Assembly: GCA_900552475.1 (NCBI GenBank)
Contig: USAC01000047.1
Coordinates: 1 to 15,526, forward strand
Length of the DNA: 15,526 nucleotides
Direction: 5' to 3'
Origin: an uncultured Eubacteriales bacterium
GTDB taxonomy: Bacteria; Bacillota; Clostridia; Oscillospirales; Oscillospiraceae
Part shown: piece by piece, positions 1 through 7,508 of the stretch
Layout: each line of letters opens with the position of its first letter
Numbering within the stretch: position 1 is the stretch's first letter
Notes under the pieces: generated by a model
What the model saw: only the letters and a program-made list of their open reading frames with translations
Told to the model about the DNA's origin: nothing
The model's database searches: none
Program-made: the position numbers and the translations under genes

Positions 1-255
1 GCCTGCAGGGATGCTGGCGTGATGATCCTTTAAGAACTTCATTCCAAAGGGCACGGCCCTTTGGAATGAAAAAGATTCGCTCCGAACCGCGCGTTTTACC
101 CTCTTGCAGCGGGCAAAACACACTCTCTCCGCGCAAAGTGTATTTTGCGACGTACACGCCGCCGCAAAAAACGAATTTCATCTTATTCGCGGCCCCCAAG
201 CCGCGAACTCCGTGAGACTGAAAAGAGGATGCTTGCTATGCAAGCATCCTCTTTT
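1..255. other. Gene-free stretch with clustered inverted repeats
   Basis: No convincing gene is visible here. The stretch contains a perfect 15-bp stem with a 3-base loop (38-52 with 56-70), an imperfect inverted repeat (about 116-126 with 138-148), an 8-bp GC-rich stem (187-194 with 200-207) and the terminator listed separately. A frame that stays open from 3 to 212 on the plus strand has no start with a ribosome binding site and no recognisable protein character. The hairpins may belong to the terminator of a gene lying left of the window, to a small RNA or to a dispersed intergenic repeat; the sequence alone does not decide. Confidence 0.5.
38..70. repeat. Perfect 15-bp inverted repeat
   Basis: Arms 38-52 and 56-70 are exactly complementary around a 3-base loop (acg). 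On the plus strand the hairpin is followed by A residues rather than T residues, and on the minus strand by a mixed sequence, so it is not a textbook terminator in either direction. It could be a degenerate terminator or part of a repeated intergenic element. Confidence 0.6.
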
Positions 256-257
256 TT
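221..257 (-). terminator. Rho-independent terminator of the SulP operon
   Basis: A perfect 16-bp stem (221-236 with 240-255) closes on a 3-base loop and carries A/T runs at its outer ends. Read on the minus strand it begins directly at the SulP stop codon (256-258) and ends in a T run. The outer runs are symmetrical, so it could also stop transcription arriving from the left. Confidence 0.85.
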
Positions 258-2367
258 AGTCTTGGTCGTTTTCGTATTTTTTCCGGAGGTCTTCGATGTG
301 GTCGGCGAGCTCTGGGTAGCGCGCGTGCAGATGACGGCGCAGTTCCTCGCGGTGCTCGGCCATCCGCTGGGCCAGCTCCGGATGCTCGCGGCGCAGCGTC
401 TCGGACAGGTGCGCGCGCTCCCGGTCGAGCTGCGACAGGACGCTCCCCTCCGGACGGGAGAGGAGGACGGCCAGCTCCGCGATGTGCTCCTCAAGGTGGG
501 AAATGAAGGCGTCGCGGTCGATCTCGCCATGCCAGCGGCCGCTGTGGATGAGGTGCTCGAGTTGCTCAGGGCGGTCGGCACTCTCCGTATGCTCCAGCGT
601 CTGCAGCGTCTGGGCGGCGAGCTGTTCCATGCGCTCCTCCGCCTCGTCGCCGTAGGCCCACTCGAACTCCTGTGTCTGGCGGCGCAGCTCCTCCTCCGGC
701 CGCGGCATCGGCCCCGACCAGAGCCCGCAGTCCTGCAGCGCGGAGAGCAGCGTGCGGCGCACGGCGCCGCTTTCGATCAGGCTGTCCGCCCCGTAGCGGC
801 GCAGCTCATCGTTCACCTGTCCGATGTGCTCGGTGAGATAGAAGCGGACGCCGCGGCGGGCGAGCTTCTGGTGCAGGACGACGAGCCGGTCGGCGGCGGA
901 GAGATCCACGCTGACGATGGCGCTCGCGTCGACGATCACGGCGCGCGTCTCCGGTGTGACGGCGTCCTCAATCTCCTGCTGGAAGAGGGCGATGTTCGCG
1001 AAAAACAGGCTCCCGCTGAAGCGGTAGAGTACCACGCCGGGGATGGGCTGTGCCTGACTCATGCGCCCCTGCGGATAAAAGCCCGGCTCGCCGGGGATGA
1101 CGCCGAGAAAGTCACGCTTCGGCTGGGACGCGCGGTGGATGACGTCCGCAAACGACAGCAGCACCCCGATGATGACGCCGTAGATCGTCCCGAGCACCAG
1201 CACGCCGAGAAACGCGCCGGCGAAGATATAGAACTCCTTCCGGTCGGCGCGGAAGAGCCGGTGTGCGATGTGAAACTCCGTCGCGCCCATGAGCGCGGAG
1301 ATGACGATCGCCGTGAGCACCGGGATGGGGAGGTACTGGATGAACCCCGTGCCCAGCAGCAGCATGCACGACATGACCGCCGCCGCGATGAGCGAGACGG
1401 CCTGTGTCCGCCCGCCGTACTGCTCGTTCATCGACGAGCGCGAGACGCTCCCGTTCACCGGGCAGCAGCCGACAAGGCATGCGGCAAAGTTGCTGAGTGA
1501 AAAGGTGAGAATCTCCCGGTTATCGCGCAGCGTATAGTCTCCGCGCAGGGCGAAGCTGTTCTCGGCGAGAAGCGTCTCGGCCATGATGACAACCGCGACC
1601 GGGAGCGTCGAGCCGAGTGCCTGCGCAGGGGAGAGCAGGCGCAGATCCGGCAGGCGGAGCGGCGGCAGCCCCGGCTCCACCGCGGCGAGCGTCGCAACCC
1701 CGCGCGTGGGCAGGTCGAGCGCCACGGAGCAGACCGCGCCGAGCGCCATAATCGCGATGGCCATCGGGAACTTCGGAAACAGCCGCTTACCGGCGAGCAG
1801 AATTCCAAGCGCCGCCAGCCCCAGCGCAAGCGACAGCCAGTGGATCTCCCCGCAGGCGGCGATGAGATGCCGCGTCAGCTCCGGCAGCTCGCCGGTTCCA
1901 GCCGTGCCACCGAGGAGCTTCGGGGTTTGCATGAGGATGATGGTGCAGCAGATGCCGCTGATGAATCCGCCCATGACGGGCGTGGAGATGAAGTTGAGCA
2001 CCTTCCCCGCGCGCAGCGCCGCGAACAGCAGCAGCCAAAGCGCGGTATAAAACGTCAGCACCGGGACGAGGGCGACAGCCTCGCCCGACCCGAGCGCGAC
2101 GCCGAGCGACGAGAGCACCGCGCCCACCATGGCCGCCGGGGCGGCGTCCACACCGAAGATAAACTGCGGCGAGGTGGAAAAGAGCGCGAACAGCAGCACT
2201 GGCAGCACCGAGCCGTACAGCCCGTACACCGCGGGCAGACCCGCAATCTGCGCGTAGCCCATCGAGATCGGGATGGACACAGCGGCGATGACCACGCCGG
2301 AGAGCAGATCCTTTGGCAGATTCTCTTTTTTGTACCCCTGCAGGGTCGTGAGAACAGGCAGCTTCAT
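256..2367 (-). CDS. SulP-family anion transporter with STAS domain and unusual C-terminal extension
   Basis: Integral membrane transporter of the SulP (SLC26-like) family, which moves sulfate, bicarbonate or related anions; the substrate cannot be told from sequence. Counting from the upstream GTG at 2376, residues about 20-420 hold many hydrophobic segments. An early conserved stretch, IPISMGYAQIAGLPAVYGLY, is typical of the family. A STAS domain follows at about 447-550 (VIVDASAIVSVDLSAADRL). Residues about 551-706 form a highly charged, His/Glu/Arg-rich helical tail with no membrane segment, which SulP proteins usually lack. I prefer ATG 2367, because GGTGA stands five bases upstream. GTG 2376 overlaps the nitrilase stop by four bases and would add three residues. 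It is the last gene of the GDPD-nitrilase-SulP operon, with a terminator at its stop. Confidence 0.9.
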   Translation of the reverse strand: MKLPVLTTLQGYKKENLPKDLLSGVVIAAVSIPISMGYAQIAGLPAVYGLYGSVLPVLLFALFSTSPQFIFGVDAAPAAMVGAVLSSLGVALGSGEAVALVPVLTFYTALWLLLFAALRAGKVLNFISTPVMGGFISGICCTIILMQTPKLLGGTAGTGELPELTRHLIAACGEIHWLSLALGLAALGILLAGKRLFPKFPMAIAIMALGAVCSVALDLPTRGVATLAAVEPGLPPLRLPDLRLLSPAQALGSTLPVAVVIMAETLLAENSFALRGDYTLRDNREILTFSLSNFAACLVGCCPVNGSVSRSSMNEQYGGRTQAVSLIAAAVMSCMLLLGTGFIQYLPIPVLTAIVISALMGATEFHIAHRLFRADRKEFYIFAGAFLGVLVLGTIYGVIIGVLLSFADVIHRASQPKRDFLGVIPGEPGFYPQGRMSQAQPIPGVVLYRFSGSLFFANIALFQQEIEDAVTPETRAVIVDASAIVSVDLSAADRLVVLHQKLARRGVRFYLTEHIGQVNDELRRYGADSLIESGAVRRTLLSALQDCGLWSGPMPRPEEELRRQTQEFEWAYGDEAEERMEQLAAQTLQTLEHTESADRPEQLEHLIHSGRWHGEIDRDAFISHLEEHIAELAVLLSRPEGSVLSQLDRERAHLSETLRREHPELAQRMAEHREELRRHLHARYPELADHIEDLRKKYENDQD

Positions 2368-2372
2368 GGCGC

Positions 2373-3299
2373 TCACCGGTCGTTCACGGTCAGACGCAGG
2401 ACATCGGGCCGGGCATAGTGCCCGCAGACGTCCAGCTCCATTTTGGCCGCCGCGGCCTGCGTCATGTCAAGCTCGGCGAAGATAATCTCCTCACGGTCCC
2501 AGACGGGCTGGGTGACGTAGTGGCCAAAGGGGTCGACGATGCAGCTGCCGCCGCGGCAGACAATCTGCGGCAGGCGCTGCACCTCCGCCGTCTCCCGCAG
2601 GTGCGCGGGGTACATGTCGCGCGTGAAAAAAAGGTCGGCGTTGATGAAGAAGCAGCGCCCCTCGCGCGCAATGTGCCGCACGGCGTCCTGCCACTCGGGG
2701 TTGTCGTTCGTGTTGGGGGAGAGGTAGAGCGTGACACCCTTTTCATAGAGAGCGGCGCGCGCAAGCGGCATGTAGCTCTCCCAGCAGATGAGACTTGCCA
2801 TCGGCCCCCACGGCGTCCCGGCAGTGGGGAAGAAGCCGCGGTCGGCGTCGCCCCAGACGACGCGCTCCGACCCTGTCGGTCTGAGCTTACGGTGTACGGG
2901 CTCGAGCGTCCCGTCCGGGCGGATGATGAGGTTGGAATTATAGAGCGTGCCGGTCACGCCGTCGCGCTCGGAGATACCGATACTGAGCCAGATGCCGTGC
3001 TCGCGCGCGGCGGCGCAGAGCGCGGCCGTCTCCACGCCGGGCACGACGATGGAGTTTTCATAGTACCGCAGCCACTCGGCGCGCCCCTCCTCCGTCCGCT
3101 CGCCGACGCTGAAGCCGAAGTTCATCCCGTAGGGATAGCCGGGGAGGAACAGCTCCGGAAAGACGATCACCTCCGGCGCGTATTCCCGGACGGCCCGCTC
3201 GATGAGCGCGAGCGCTTTTTCAAGGCCCTTCCGCTTGTCGAAGAGCACCGGGGCGGCCTGTATGACGGCCAGACGGCAGGTTGGCTGCAGATCCTTCAT
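2373..3299 (-). CDS. Nitrilase-superfamily carbon-nitrogen hydrolase (branch 1, nitrilase-like)
   Basis: Probably a nitrilase, a cytosolic thiol enzyme hydrolysing a nitrile or related C-N bond. The 308-residue length fits. The catalytic triad is visible: Glu49 in VFPELFLPGYP, Lys138 in EPVHRKLRPT and Cys172 in LICWESYMPL. A further conserved Glu145 lies in SERVVWGDAD. The RKLRPT...ERVVWG and CWE..MPL patterns, together with the terminal GHYARPDVLRLTVN, point to true nitrilases rather than amidases or NAD synthetase domains. The ATG start has an AAGGAG site eight bases upstream. The gene lies 24 bases after the GDPD gene and overlaps or abuts the SulP gene, so the three are almost certainly co-transcribed. 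The physiological substrate is unknown. Confidence 0.9.
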   Translation of the reverse strand: MKDLQPTCRLAVIQAAPVLFDKRKGLEKALALIERAVREYAPEVIVFPELFLPGYPYGMNFGFSVGERTEEGRAEWLRYYENSIVVPGVETAALCAAAREHGIWLSIGISERDGVTGTLYNSNLIIRPDGTLEPVHRKLRPTGSERVVWGDADRGFFPTAGTPWGPMASLICWESYMPLARAALYEKGVTLYLSPNTNDNPEWQDAVRHIAREGRCFFINADLFFTRDMYPAHLRETAEVQRLPQIVCRGGSCIVDPFGHYVTQPVWDREEIIFAELDMTQAAAAKMELDVCGHYARPDVLRLTVNDR

Positions 3300-3323
3300 A
3301 GGGGTTTCTCCTTTAAAATCGGT

Positions 3324-4034
3324 TTATTTGCGCAGGTTCGGGTAGTTCGTGTTGATGCAGTAGACGTCCCAGTCCGCAAGGCGCCGGATCTCGGGCAGTG
3401 AGTTCGCCGTCCACGGGGCGAGGCGGATACCGTGCGCGCGGAAGTCGGCGACGATGTCGTCGCTGAGGTAATTGCCGTCCGGCATGAAGAACTGCACGTC
3501 ATTGTCGCGGCAATACTGCCCGGCCTGTCCGATGACCGGACCCTTCCAGAGAAAGCCCGCGTCGATCTCCGGCGCGAGACGGCGGCAACGCAGGATGGAG
3601 ACGTTGTTGAACGAGGAGAAAATGACCCGCTTCTCCATCCCGAACGCGCGGACGAGGGCGATGACCTTCTCCTCGAGCCGGGGGTAGTACTGGCGGTTGT
3701 TCTTGAGCTCCATGTTTACGATCAGCTCCGTCGGCGCGACGAGCTCCAGAAACTCGCGCAGCGTGGGGATCTCATTCTTCCCGTACAGCCCGCGAAAGCC
3801 CGACGACGCGTCGAGCCGCTTGAGCTCACTGACCGTCAGGTCACGCAGATAGCCGTGATACCCCGTGACGCGGTCGAGCGTCTCGTCGTGAAAGACAACG
3901 ACCTCGCCGTCGCGCGAGAGCTGCACGTCCATCTCGAAGCCGTCCACGCCAAGCTCGATGGCCTTCTGGAATGCCAACAGTGTGTTTTCCGGATAGAGAC
4001 CGCTCCATCCGCGGTGCGCAAAGTTCAGACTCAT
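3324..4034 (-). CDS. Glycerophosphodiester phosphodiesterase (GDPD) family protein
   Basis: Cytosolic GDPD-type TIM-barrel enzyme of 236 residues, expected to hydrolyse glycerophosphodiesters to glycerol-3-phosphate and an alcohol. Family motifs are intact: FAHRGW (His7, Arg8), YPENT (Glu16), GFEMDVQLSRDG (Glu34, Asp36), FHDETLDR (His49, Asp50, the second catalytic His) and MELK (Glu109, Lys111). There is no signal peptide or membrane segment. The start at 4034 is chosen because AGGAGG lies ten bases upstream and the protein begins directly with the family's first strand. A longer frame back to 4145 would run through the promoter at 4087-4115, so it is rejected. It is the first gene of the three-gene minus-strand operon. 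Confidence 0.92.
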   Translation of the reverse strand: MSLNFAHRGWSGLYPENTLLAFQKAIELGVDGFEMDVQLSRDGEVVVFHDETLDRVTGYHGYLRDLTVSELKRLDASSGFRGLYGKNEIPTLREFLELVAPTELIVNMELKNNRQYYPRLEEKVIALVRAFGMEKRVIFSSFNNVSILRCRRLAPEIDAGFLWKGPVIGQAGQYCRDNDVQFFMPDGNYLSDDIVADFRAHGIRLAPWTANSLPEIRRLADWDVYCINTNYPNLRK

Positions 4035-4086
4035 GCCCTGATAACCTCCTGCCGCGGCGGTCTGTGCCGCCGCACTGATACTGCAC

Positions 4087-4115
4087 ATTATAGCGGTAAA
4101 GCCCGTCCGCGTCAA
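4087..4115 (-). promoter_or_regulatory. Sigma-A promoter for the GDPD-nitrilase-SulP operon
   Basis: On the minus strand TTGACG (4115-4110) is followed after exactly 17 bases by a perfect TATAAT (4092-4087). Transcription would start near 4080, leaving a leader of about 46 bases with the AGGAGG site of the GDPD gene. Confidence 0.85.
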
Positions 4116-4139
4116 CGCCGCCGGGCAGAAAAGTGCGCC

Positions 4140-4168
4140 TTGCAATCGGCCGCGCGGGAGGGTATACT
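4140..4168 (+). promoter_or_regulatory. Sigma-A promoter for the exonuclease-mrnC-rqcH-GNAT operon
   Basis: TTGCAA (4140-4145), a 17-base spacer and TATACT (4163-4168) stand 37 bases before the exonuclease start. The -35 boxes of this promoter and of the divergent one lie only 24 bases apart, so the two operons may share upstream control. Confidence 0.75.
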
Positions 4169-4205
4169 ATATTTCATTGAGTATTTGAGAGGGGAGGGAA
4201 CCGCC

Positions 4206-4787
4206 ATGTTCGCCGTGATCGACACGGAGACAACTTATGCCGATGAGGTCATGTCCATCGGGATCGTGATGGCCGACGAGGAGACGTTCCGCCCCGTGGA
4301 CGCCCGGTACTATATCATCGCGCCCACCTATCAGACCGGCGGCATGTTCTCCCATGTGCTCCAGAGCACCGAGCGCTGCACGCTGCCGTTTGCGCAGCGC
4401 GTCTGTTTGCGGCGGGACGCGCTCGAGGATCTGCGTGCCTTTATGGCGCGGTATGGCGCGGACACGATCTTTGCCTATAACGCGAATTTTGACCGGAGCC
4501 ACCTGCCGGAGCTGCGGGCGTATAATTGGGGCGACATTATGTGGGCGGCCGCCTACCGCCAGTTTAACCCGACCATCCCTGCGGACGCGGACTGCTATGC
4601 GACGGGACGGCTGAAGTGCGGCTGCGGGGTGGAGGCCACGCTGCGGCGGCTTCTGGGCCGCGCGGACTATTACGAGGTACATAACGCCCTCGCCGACGCG
4701 GTGGACGAGCTGCTGATCATGCGCCTGCTGGCGCATCCGCTCTGCCTCTATCAAAAGCCCGCCAAGGCCCCGCGGGCGGCGCGATAA
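4206..4787 (+). CDS. DEDDh-family 3'-5' exonuclease domain protein
   Basis: Protein of 193 residues with the exonuclease fold of the DNA polymerase III epsilon/RNase T type. Exo I is VIDTETT (Asp6, Glu8), Exo II is YNANFD (Asp96) and Exo III is HNALADAVDE (His159, Asp164), so the DEDDh metal-binding set is complete. It would remove 3'-terminal nucleotides from DNA or RNA; the target cannot be deduced. A CGCG cluster of cysteines at about 138-140 is not a standard part of the fold. A GGGAGGG site precedes the ATG. It opens an operon whose next two genes act on rRNA or ribosomes, which makes an RNA role plausible but unproven. Confidence 0.85.
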   Translation: MFAVIDTETTYADEVMSIGIVMADEETFRPVDARYYIIAPTYQTGGMFSHVLQSTERCTLPFAQRVCLRRDALEDLRAFMARYGADTIFAYNANFDRSHLPELRAYNWGDIMWAAAYRQFNPTIPADADCYATGRLKCGCGVEATLRRLLGRADYYEVHNALADAVDELLIMRLLAHPLCLYQKPAKAPRAAR

Positions 4788-4811
4788 ACACATCAGGAAC
4801 AGGAGATACCT

Positions 4812-5216
4812 ATGACGGATTATTTTGCGATCACCCTGCCGGAGGACAGCATCCGTGCCATCAGTTCCATCGGCCTTGCCCATCTGGGCGACGCGGTGTA
4901 TGAGCTGCTGGTGCGCACATGGCTCTGCGCGCACGGAAAGGCGACGGGCAAGGCTCTGCACCGCTGCGCGGCGCAGCTGGTCTGCGCGCCGAAGCAGGCG
5001 GAGCTCGCCGAGCGGATCCTTCCCGAGCTGACGGAGGAGGAGCAGGCGGTCTTCCGCCGCGGACGCAACGCGAACGTCCACTCCATCCCCGCGCACGCGA
5101 GCCGCGCGCAGTATCAGCAGGCGACGGCGCTCGAGGCGCTCTTCGGGTGGCTGTATCTGCAGGGGCGGCGCGAGCGCGTGAACGAGCTGTTTTCGCGCAT
5201 GATGGAGGAGGAATAA
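4812..5216 (+). CDS. mrnC: Mini-ribonuclease III
   Basis: Mini-III is a dimeric RNase III-type enzyme lacking the double-stranded RNA-binding domain; in Bacillus it matures the ends of 23S rRNA. The 134-residue length is typical. The RNase III signature LAHLGDAVYELLVR (Asp27) near the N-terminus and TALEALFGWLYL (Glu108) near the C-terminus supply the catalytic acidic residues, and RRGRNANVHSIPAHAS matches the conserved central motif of the family. An AGGAGA site precedes the ATG. It starts 24 bases after the exonuclease gene and ends three bases before rqcH, and its own last codons provide the rqcH ribosome binding site. Confidence 0.93.
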   Translation: MTDYFAITLPEDSIRAISSIGLAHLGDAVYELLVRTWLCAHGKATGKALHRCAAQLVCAPKQAELAERILPELTEEEQAVFRRGRNANVHSIPAHASRAQYQQATALEALFGWLYLQGRRERVNELFSRMMEEE

Positions 5217-5219
5217 CGC

Positions 5220-6959
5220 ATGGCACTGGATGCAATTTGCCTGCAGAGCGTCGTGCGGGAGCTGAAGAGCCAGATCGTCGGCGCGCGGATCGAGAAGATC
5301 CAGCAGCCCACGCGCGACCAGATCGTCCTGCTGCTGCGCGGGTCACGGCGGCTGCTTGTATGCGCCGGGGTGGGTCAGCCGAGACTGCACCTGACGCGCC
5401 TGCTGCGCGACAACCCCAGCCAGCCGCCCATGTTCTGCATGCTGCTGCGCAAGTATCTCGCCGGCGGGCGCATCGCGGCGCTGCGTCAGGCAGAGCTCGA
5501 GCGCGTGGTGGAGCTGGAGATCGAGGCACTCGACGAGCTCGGCGAGCAGAGCCGCTTCCGCCTGATTCTCGAGGCGATGGGGCGGCGGTCGAACCTGATT
5601 CTCTGCGCGGTGGACGGACACATCATCGACTGTCTGCGCCGCGTCGATTTTGAGATGTCGCAGGAGCGGCAGGTGCTGCCGGGACTGTTTTACCACCTGC
5701 CGCCCGCGCAGGACAAGCGCTCGCCGCTGGCGGCGGAGCGGGAGGAGTTTCTGGAGCAGCTTGCGCAGGCCCCGGCGGAGCAGGCGCTCGACCGGTGGCT
5801 GCTCGATACCTACACGGCCATCTCGCCGCTCGTCGCGCGCGAGTTGGTCTACCGCGCCTGCGGGGCGACGGATGCGCGCCGCAGTGGGAACGAAAATGCG
5901 CTCTGGGAGAGCTTTTCCGCGTGGCAGAGCGCCGTCCGCGCGCAGAATTTCCTCCCGGTGCTCCTGCGCCGGGACGGAAAGCCCGCGGACTTCACCTATG
6001 GGCCGGTCTTTCAGTACGAGGGCGCCATGGAGCAGGAGACGGCGGAGAGCTTTTCCCAGCTGCTCGACGACTTCTACGCCGGGCGCGAGCAGTCTGACCG
6101 CGTCCGCCAGAAGGGGCAGGACCTCCTCAAGACGGCGACGAGCGCCCGCGACCGCGTGCGCCGCAAGCTCGCCGCGCAGGAGAAGGAATACGCCCAGACA
6201 CAAAGCCGCGAGCAGCTGCGCCTGTGCGGCGAGCTGATTACGGCCAATTTCTACCGTATGGAGCGCGGCATGACGAAGCTGACGGCGGAGAACTACTACG
6301 AGGAGGGCTACCCGCCGGTCGACATCCGGCTCGACGCGCGCCTGTCGCCGCAGGAGAACGCCGCGCGGTATTTCAAGCAGTACACCAAGGCCAAGACGGC
6401 GGAGAAAATTCTCACCGAGCAGCTTGTACGCGGCCGCGCGGAGCTGCAGTACCTCGAGAGCGTCCTGCAGGAGCTGGCGCAGGCCGAGAGCGAGCAGGAT
6501 TTCAACGACATCCGCGCGGAGCTGACGGACGGCGGCTATATCCGCCAGCGCGGCAGGAAGCAGCCGGGCTTCCAGCGGCAGTCGAAGCCGCGCGTGTTCC
6601 GCTCGTCGGCGGGTCTGCGGATCCTCGTCGGGCGCAACAACCGCCAGAACGACAAACTCACCACGCGCGAGGCTGACAAGCGCGACATCTGGCTGCACAC
6701 GCAGAAGATCCACGGCAGCCACGTCATCCTCTGCACCGGCGGCGCGGAGCCGGACGCGCAGAGTCTGCTCGAAGCGGCGCAGCTTGCGGCGTACTTCTCA
6801 CAGGGGCGCGAGAGCGCGAATGTCCCCGTCGACTATACGCCGGTGAAGTTCGTGAAAAAGCCCGCGGGCGGCCGCCCCGGCATGGTGATCTATACAACCT
6901 ATCAGACGCTGTACGTCACGCCCGACGAGCAGCTTGCGCAGCGTCTGGCGTCGAAGTGA
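5220..6959 (+). CDS. rqcH: RqcH / NFACT-family ribosome-associated quality control factor
   Basis: Bacterial Rqc2/NEMF homologue that binds obstructed 50S subunits carrying peptidyl-tRNA and recruits tRNA-Ala to add C-terminal alanine tails (family knowledge from Bacillus). The 579-residue length is normal. Residues 1 to about 270 form the NFACT-N region, with the conserved early Asp4. About 280-440 is charged, coiled-coil-rich sequence, and 459-570 is the NFACT-R domain (LVGRNNRQNDKLTTREADKRDIWLHTQKIHGSHVIL). At the position of the conserved Asp-Arg pair of NFACT-N, this protein has Glu94-Arg95 (AELERVVEL). Old annotations call it a fibronectin-binding protein. The start overlaps the mrnC ribosome binding context (GGAGGAG eight bases upstream), indicating coupling. 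Confidence 0.92.
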   Translation: MALDAICLQSVVRELKSQIVGARIEKIQQPTRDQIVLLLRGSRRLLVCAGVGQPRLHLTRLLRDNPSQPPMFCMLLRKYLAGGRIAALRQAELERVVELEIEALDELGEQSRFRLILEAMGRRSNLILCAVDGHIIDCLRRVDFEMSQERQVLPGLFYHLPPAQDKRSPLAAEREEFLEQLAQAPAEQALDRWLLDTYTAISPLVARELVYRACGATDARRSGNENALWESFSAWQSAVRAQNFLPVLLRRDGKPADFTYGPVFQYEGAMEQETAESFSQLLDDFYAGREQSDRVRQKGQDLLKTATSARDRVRRKLAAQEKEYAQTQSREQLRLCGELITANFYRMERGMTKLTAENYYEEGYPPVDIRLDARLSPQENAARYFKQYTKAKTAEKILTEQLVRGRAELQYLESVLQELAQAESEQDFNDIRAELTDGGYIRQRGRKQPGFQRQSKPRVFRSSAGLRILVGRNNRQNDKLTTREADKRDIWLHTQKIHGSHVILCTGGAEPDAQSLLEAAQLAAYFSQGRESANVPVDYTPVKFVKKPAGGRPGMVIYTTYQTLYVTPDEQLAQRLASK

Positions 6960-6972
6960 GGAGGGAAGATCG

Positions 6973-7452
6973 ATGATCCGGACGGCGCAGCCACGCGACC
7001 TCGCGCGGATTCTGGAAATCTATGACTACGCCCGCGGCTTCATGGAGCGCACCGGGAACGCCAGCCAGTGGGGGAAGCACTTTCCCCCGGAGGAGCTCCT
7101 GCGTGAGGACATCCGTGCGCAGCGTCTCTTCGTGATTGAGGAGAACGGGGCGGTACACGGCGTGTTCGCCTTCATCATCGGCGACGACCCGACGTATCAG
7201 ACGATCGAGCAGGGGAGCTGGCTCGCGGGCGGCGCCTACGGCACGATCCACCGCATCGCCGGGGACGGGCAGGTGCACGGGCTGCTGCGCCGGGCGGTCG
7301 ATTTCGGCTGGGAGCGCATCCCGCACCTGCGCATTGACACGCACGAAAATAACCGCGTCATGCAGTACCTGATCGAAAAGTGCGGTTTTTCCTACTGCGG
7401 CGTGATTCACGTTGATGACGGCTCGCCGCGCCTTGCCTACGAGCGGGTGTAA
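6973..7452 (+). CDS. GNAT-family N-acetyltransferase
   Basis: Cytosolic acetyl-CoA-dependent acyltransferase of 159 residues; the acceptor is unknown. The N-terminus MIRTAQPRDLARILEIYDYA is the usual first strand and helix of the fold. The central segment VHGVFAFIIGDD is strand 4, and a basic helix follows, but the classic Q/RxxGxG/A pattern is only loosely represented (AGDGQVHGLL). The C-terminal half (RIDTHENNRVMQYLIEKCGFSYCGVI) is the standard N-x-x-M/A...Y.K.GF motif. The RGFMERTGNASQWG stretch is shared by a common Firmicute subgroup. ATG 6973 is chosen because GGAGGG lies just upstream; a frame extending to 6934 overlaps rqcH without a better site. It is the last gene of its operon. Confidence 0.9.
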   Translation: MIRTAQPRDLARILEIYDYARGFMERTGNASQWGKHFPPEELLREDIRAQRLFVIEENGAVHGVFAFIIGDDPTYQTIEQGSWLAGGAYGTIHRIAGDGQVHGLLRRAVDFGWERIPHLRIDTHENNRVMQYLIEKCGFSYCGVIHVDDGSPRLAYERV

Positions 7453-7470
7453 TGGAATCTCACTTCATAG

Positions 7471-7508
7471 AAAAAGAGGGCTTTGCCGCATGGCAAAGCC
7501 CTCTTTTT
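7471..7508. terminator. Bidirectional 17-bp terminator between convergent genes
   Basis: Arms 7471-7487 and 7492-7508 are perfectly complementary around a four-base loop, with an A run at the left foot and a T run at the right. It ends the GNAT operon on the plus strand and the lipoprotein gene on the minus strand, whose stop codon begins at 7511. Confidence 0.92.

Noticed and set aside
3..215. Plus-strand frame open from the left edge to 215
   Set aside because: It spans several hairpins and has no start site; the peptide is Pro/Arg/Lys-rich without domain character.
145..1500. Long plus-strand open frame of 451 codons
   Set aside because: It lies antisense to the SulP gene, has low-complexity Arg/Ala/Leu/Asp-rich composition and no ribosome binding site. 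High-GC genes commonly leave such open shadows.
2418..3401. Plus-strand open frame of 327 codons opposite the nitrilase gene
   Set aside because: The nitrilase on the minus strand has all catalytic motifs; the opposite frame has no domain character.
4035..4145. N-terminal extension of the GDPD gene to 4145
   Set aside because: It would place the start upstream of a near-perfect promoter, and the shorter start has an AGGAGG site.
3432..4205. Long upstream extension of the exonuclease frame
   Set aside because: The extension is antisense to the GDPD gene and runs through both divergent promoters; the exonuclease motif starts right after ATG 4206.
4167..5096. Minus-strand open frame of 309 codons
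   Set aside because: It covers the exonuclease and mrnC genes in antisense and shows no protein family features.
5343..6722. Minus-strand open frame of 459 codons
   Set aside because: It is antisense to rqcH, with the repetitive Leu/Arg/Ala composition of a shadow frame.
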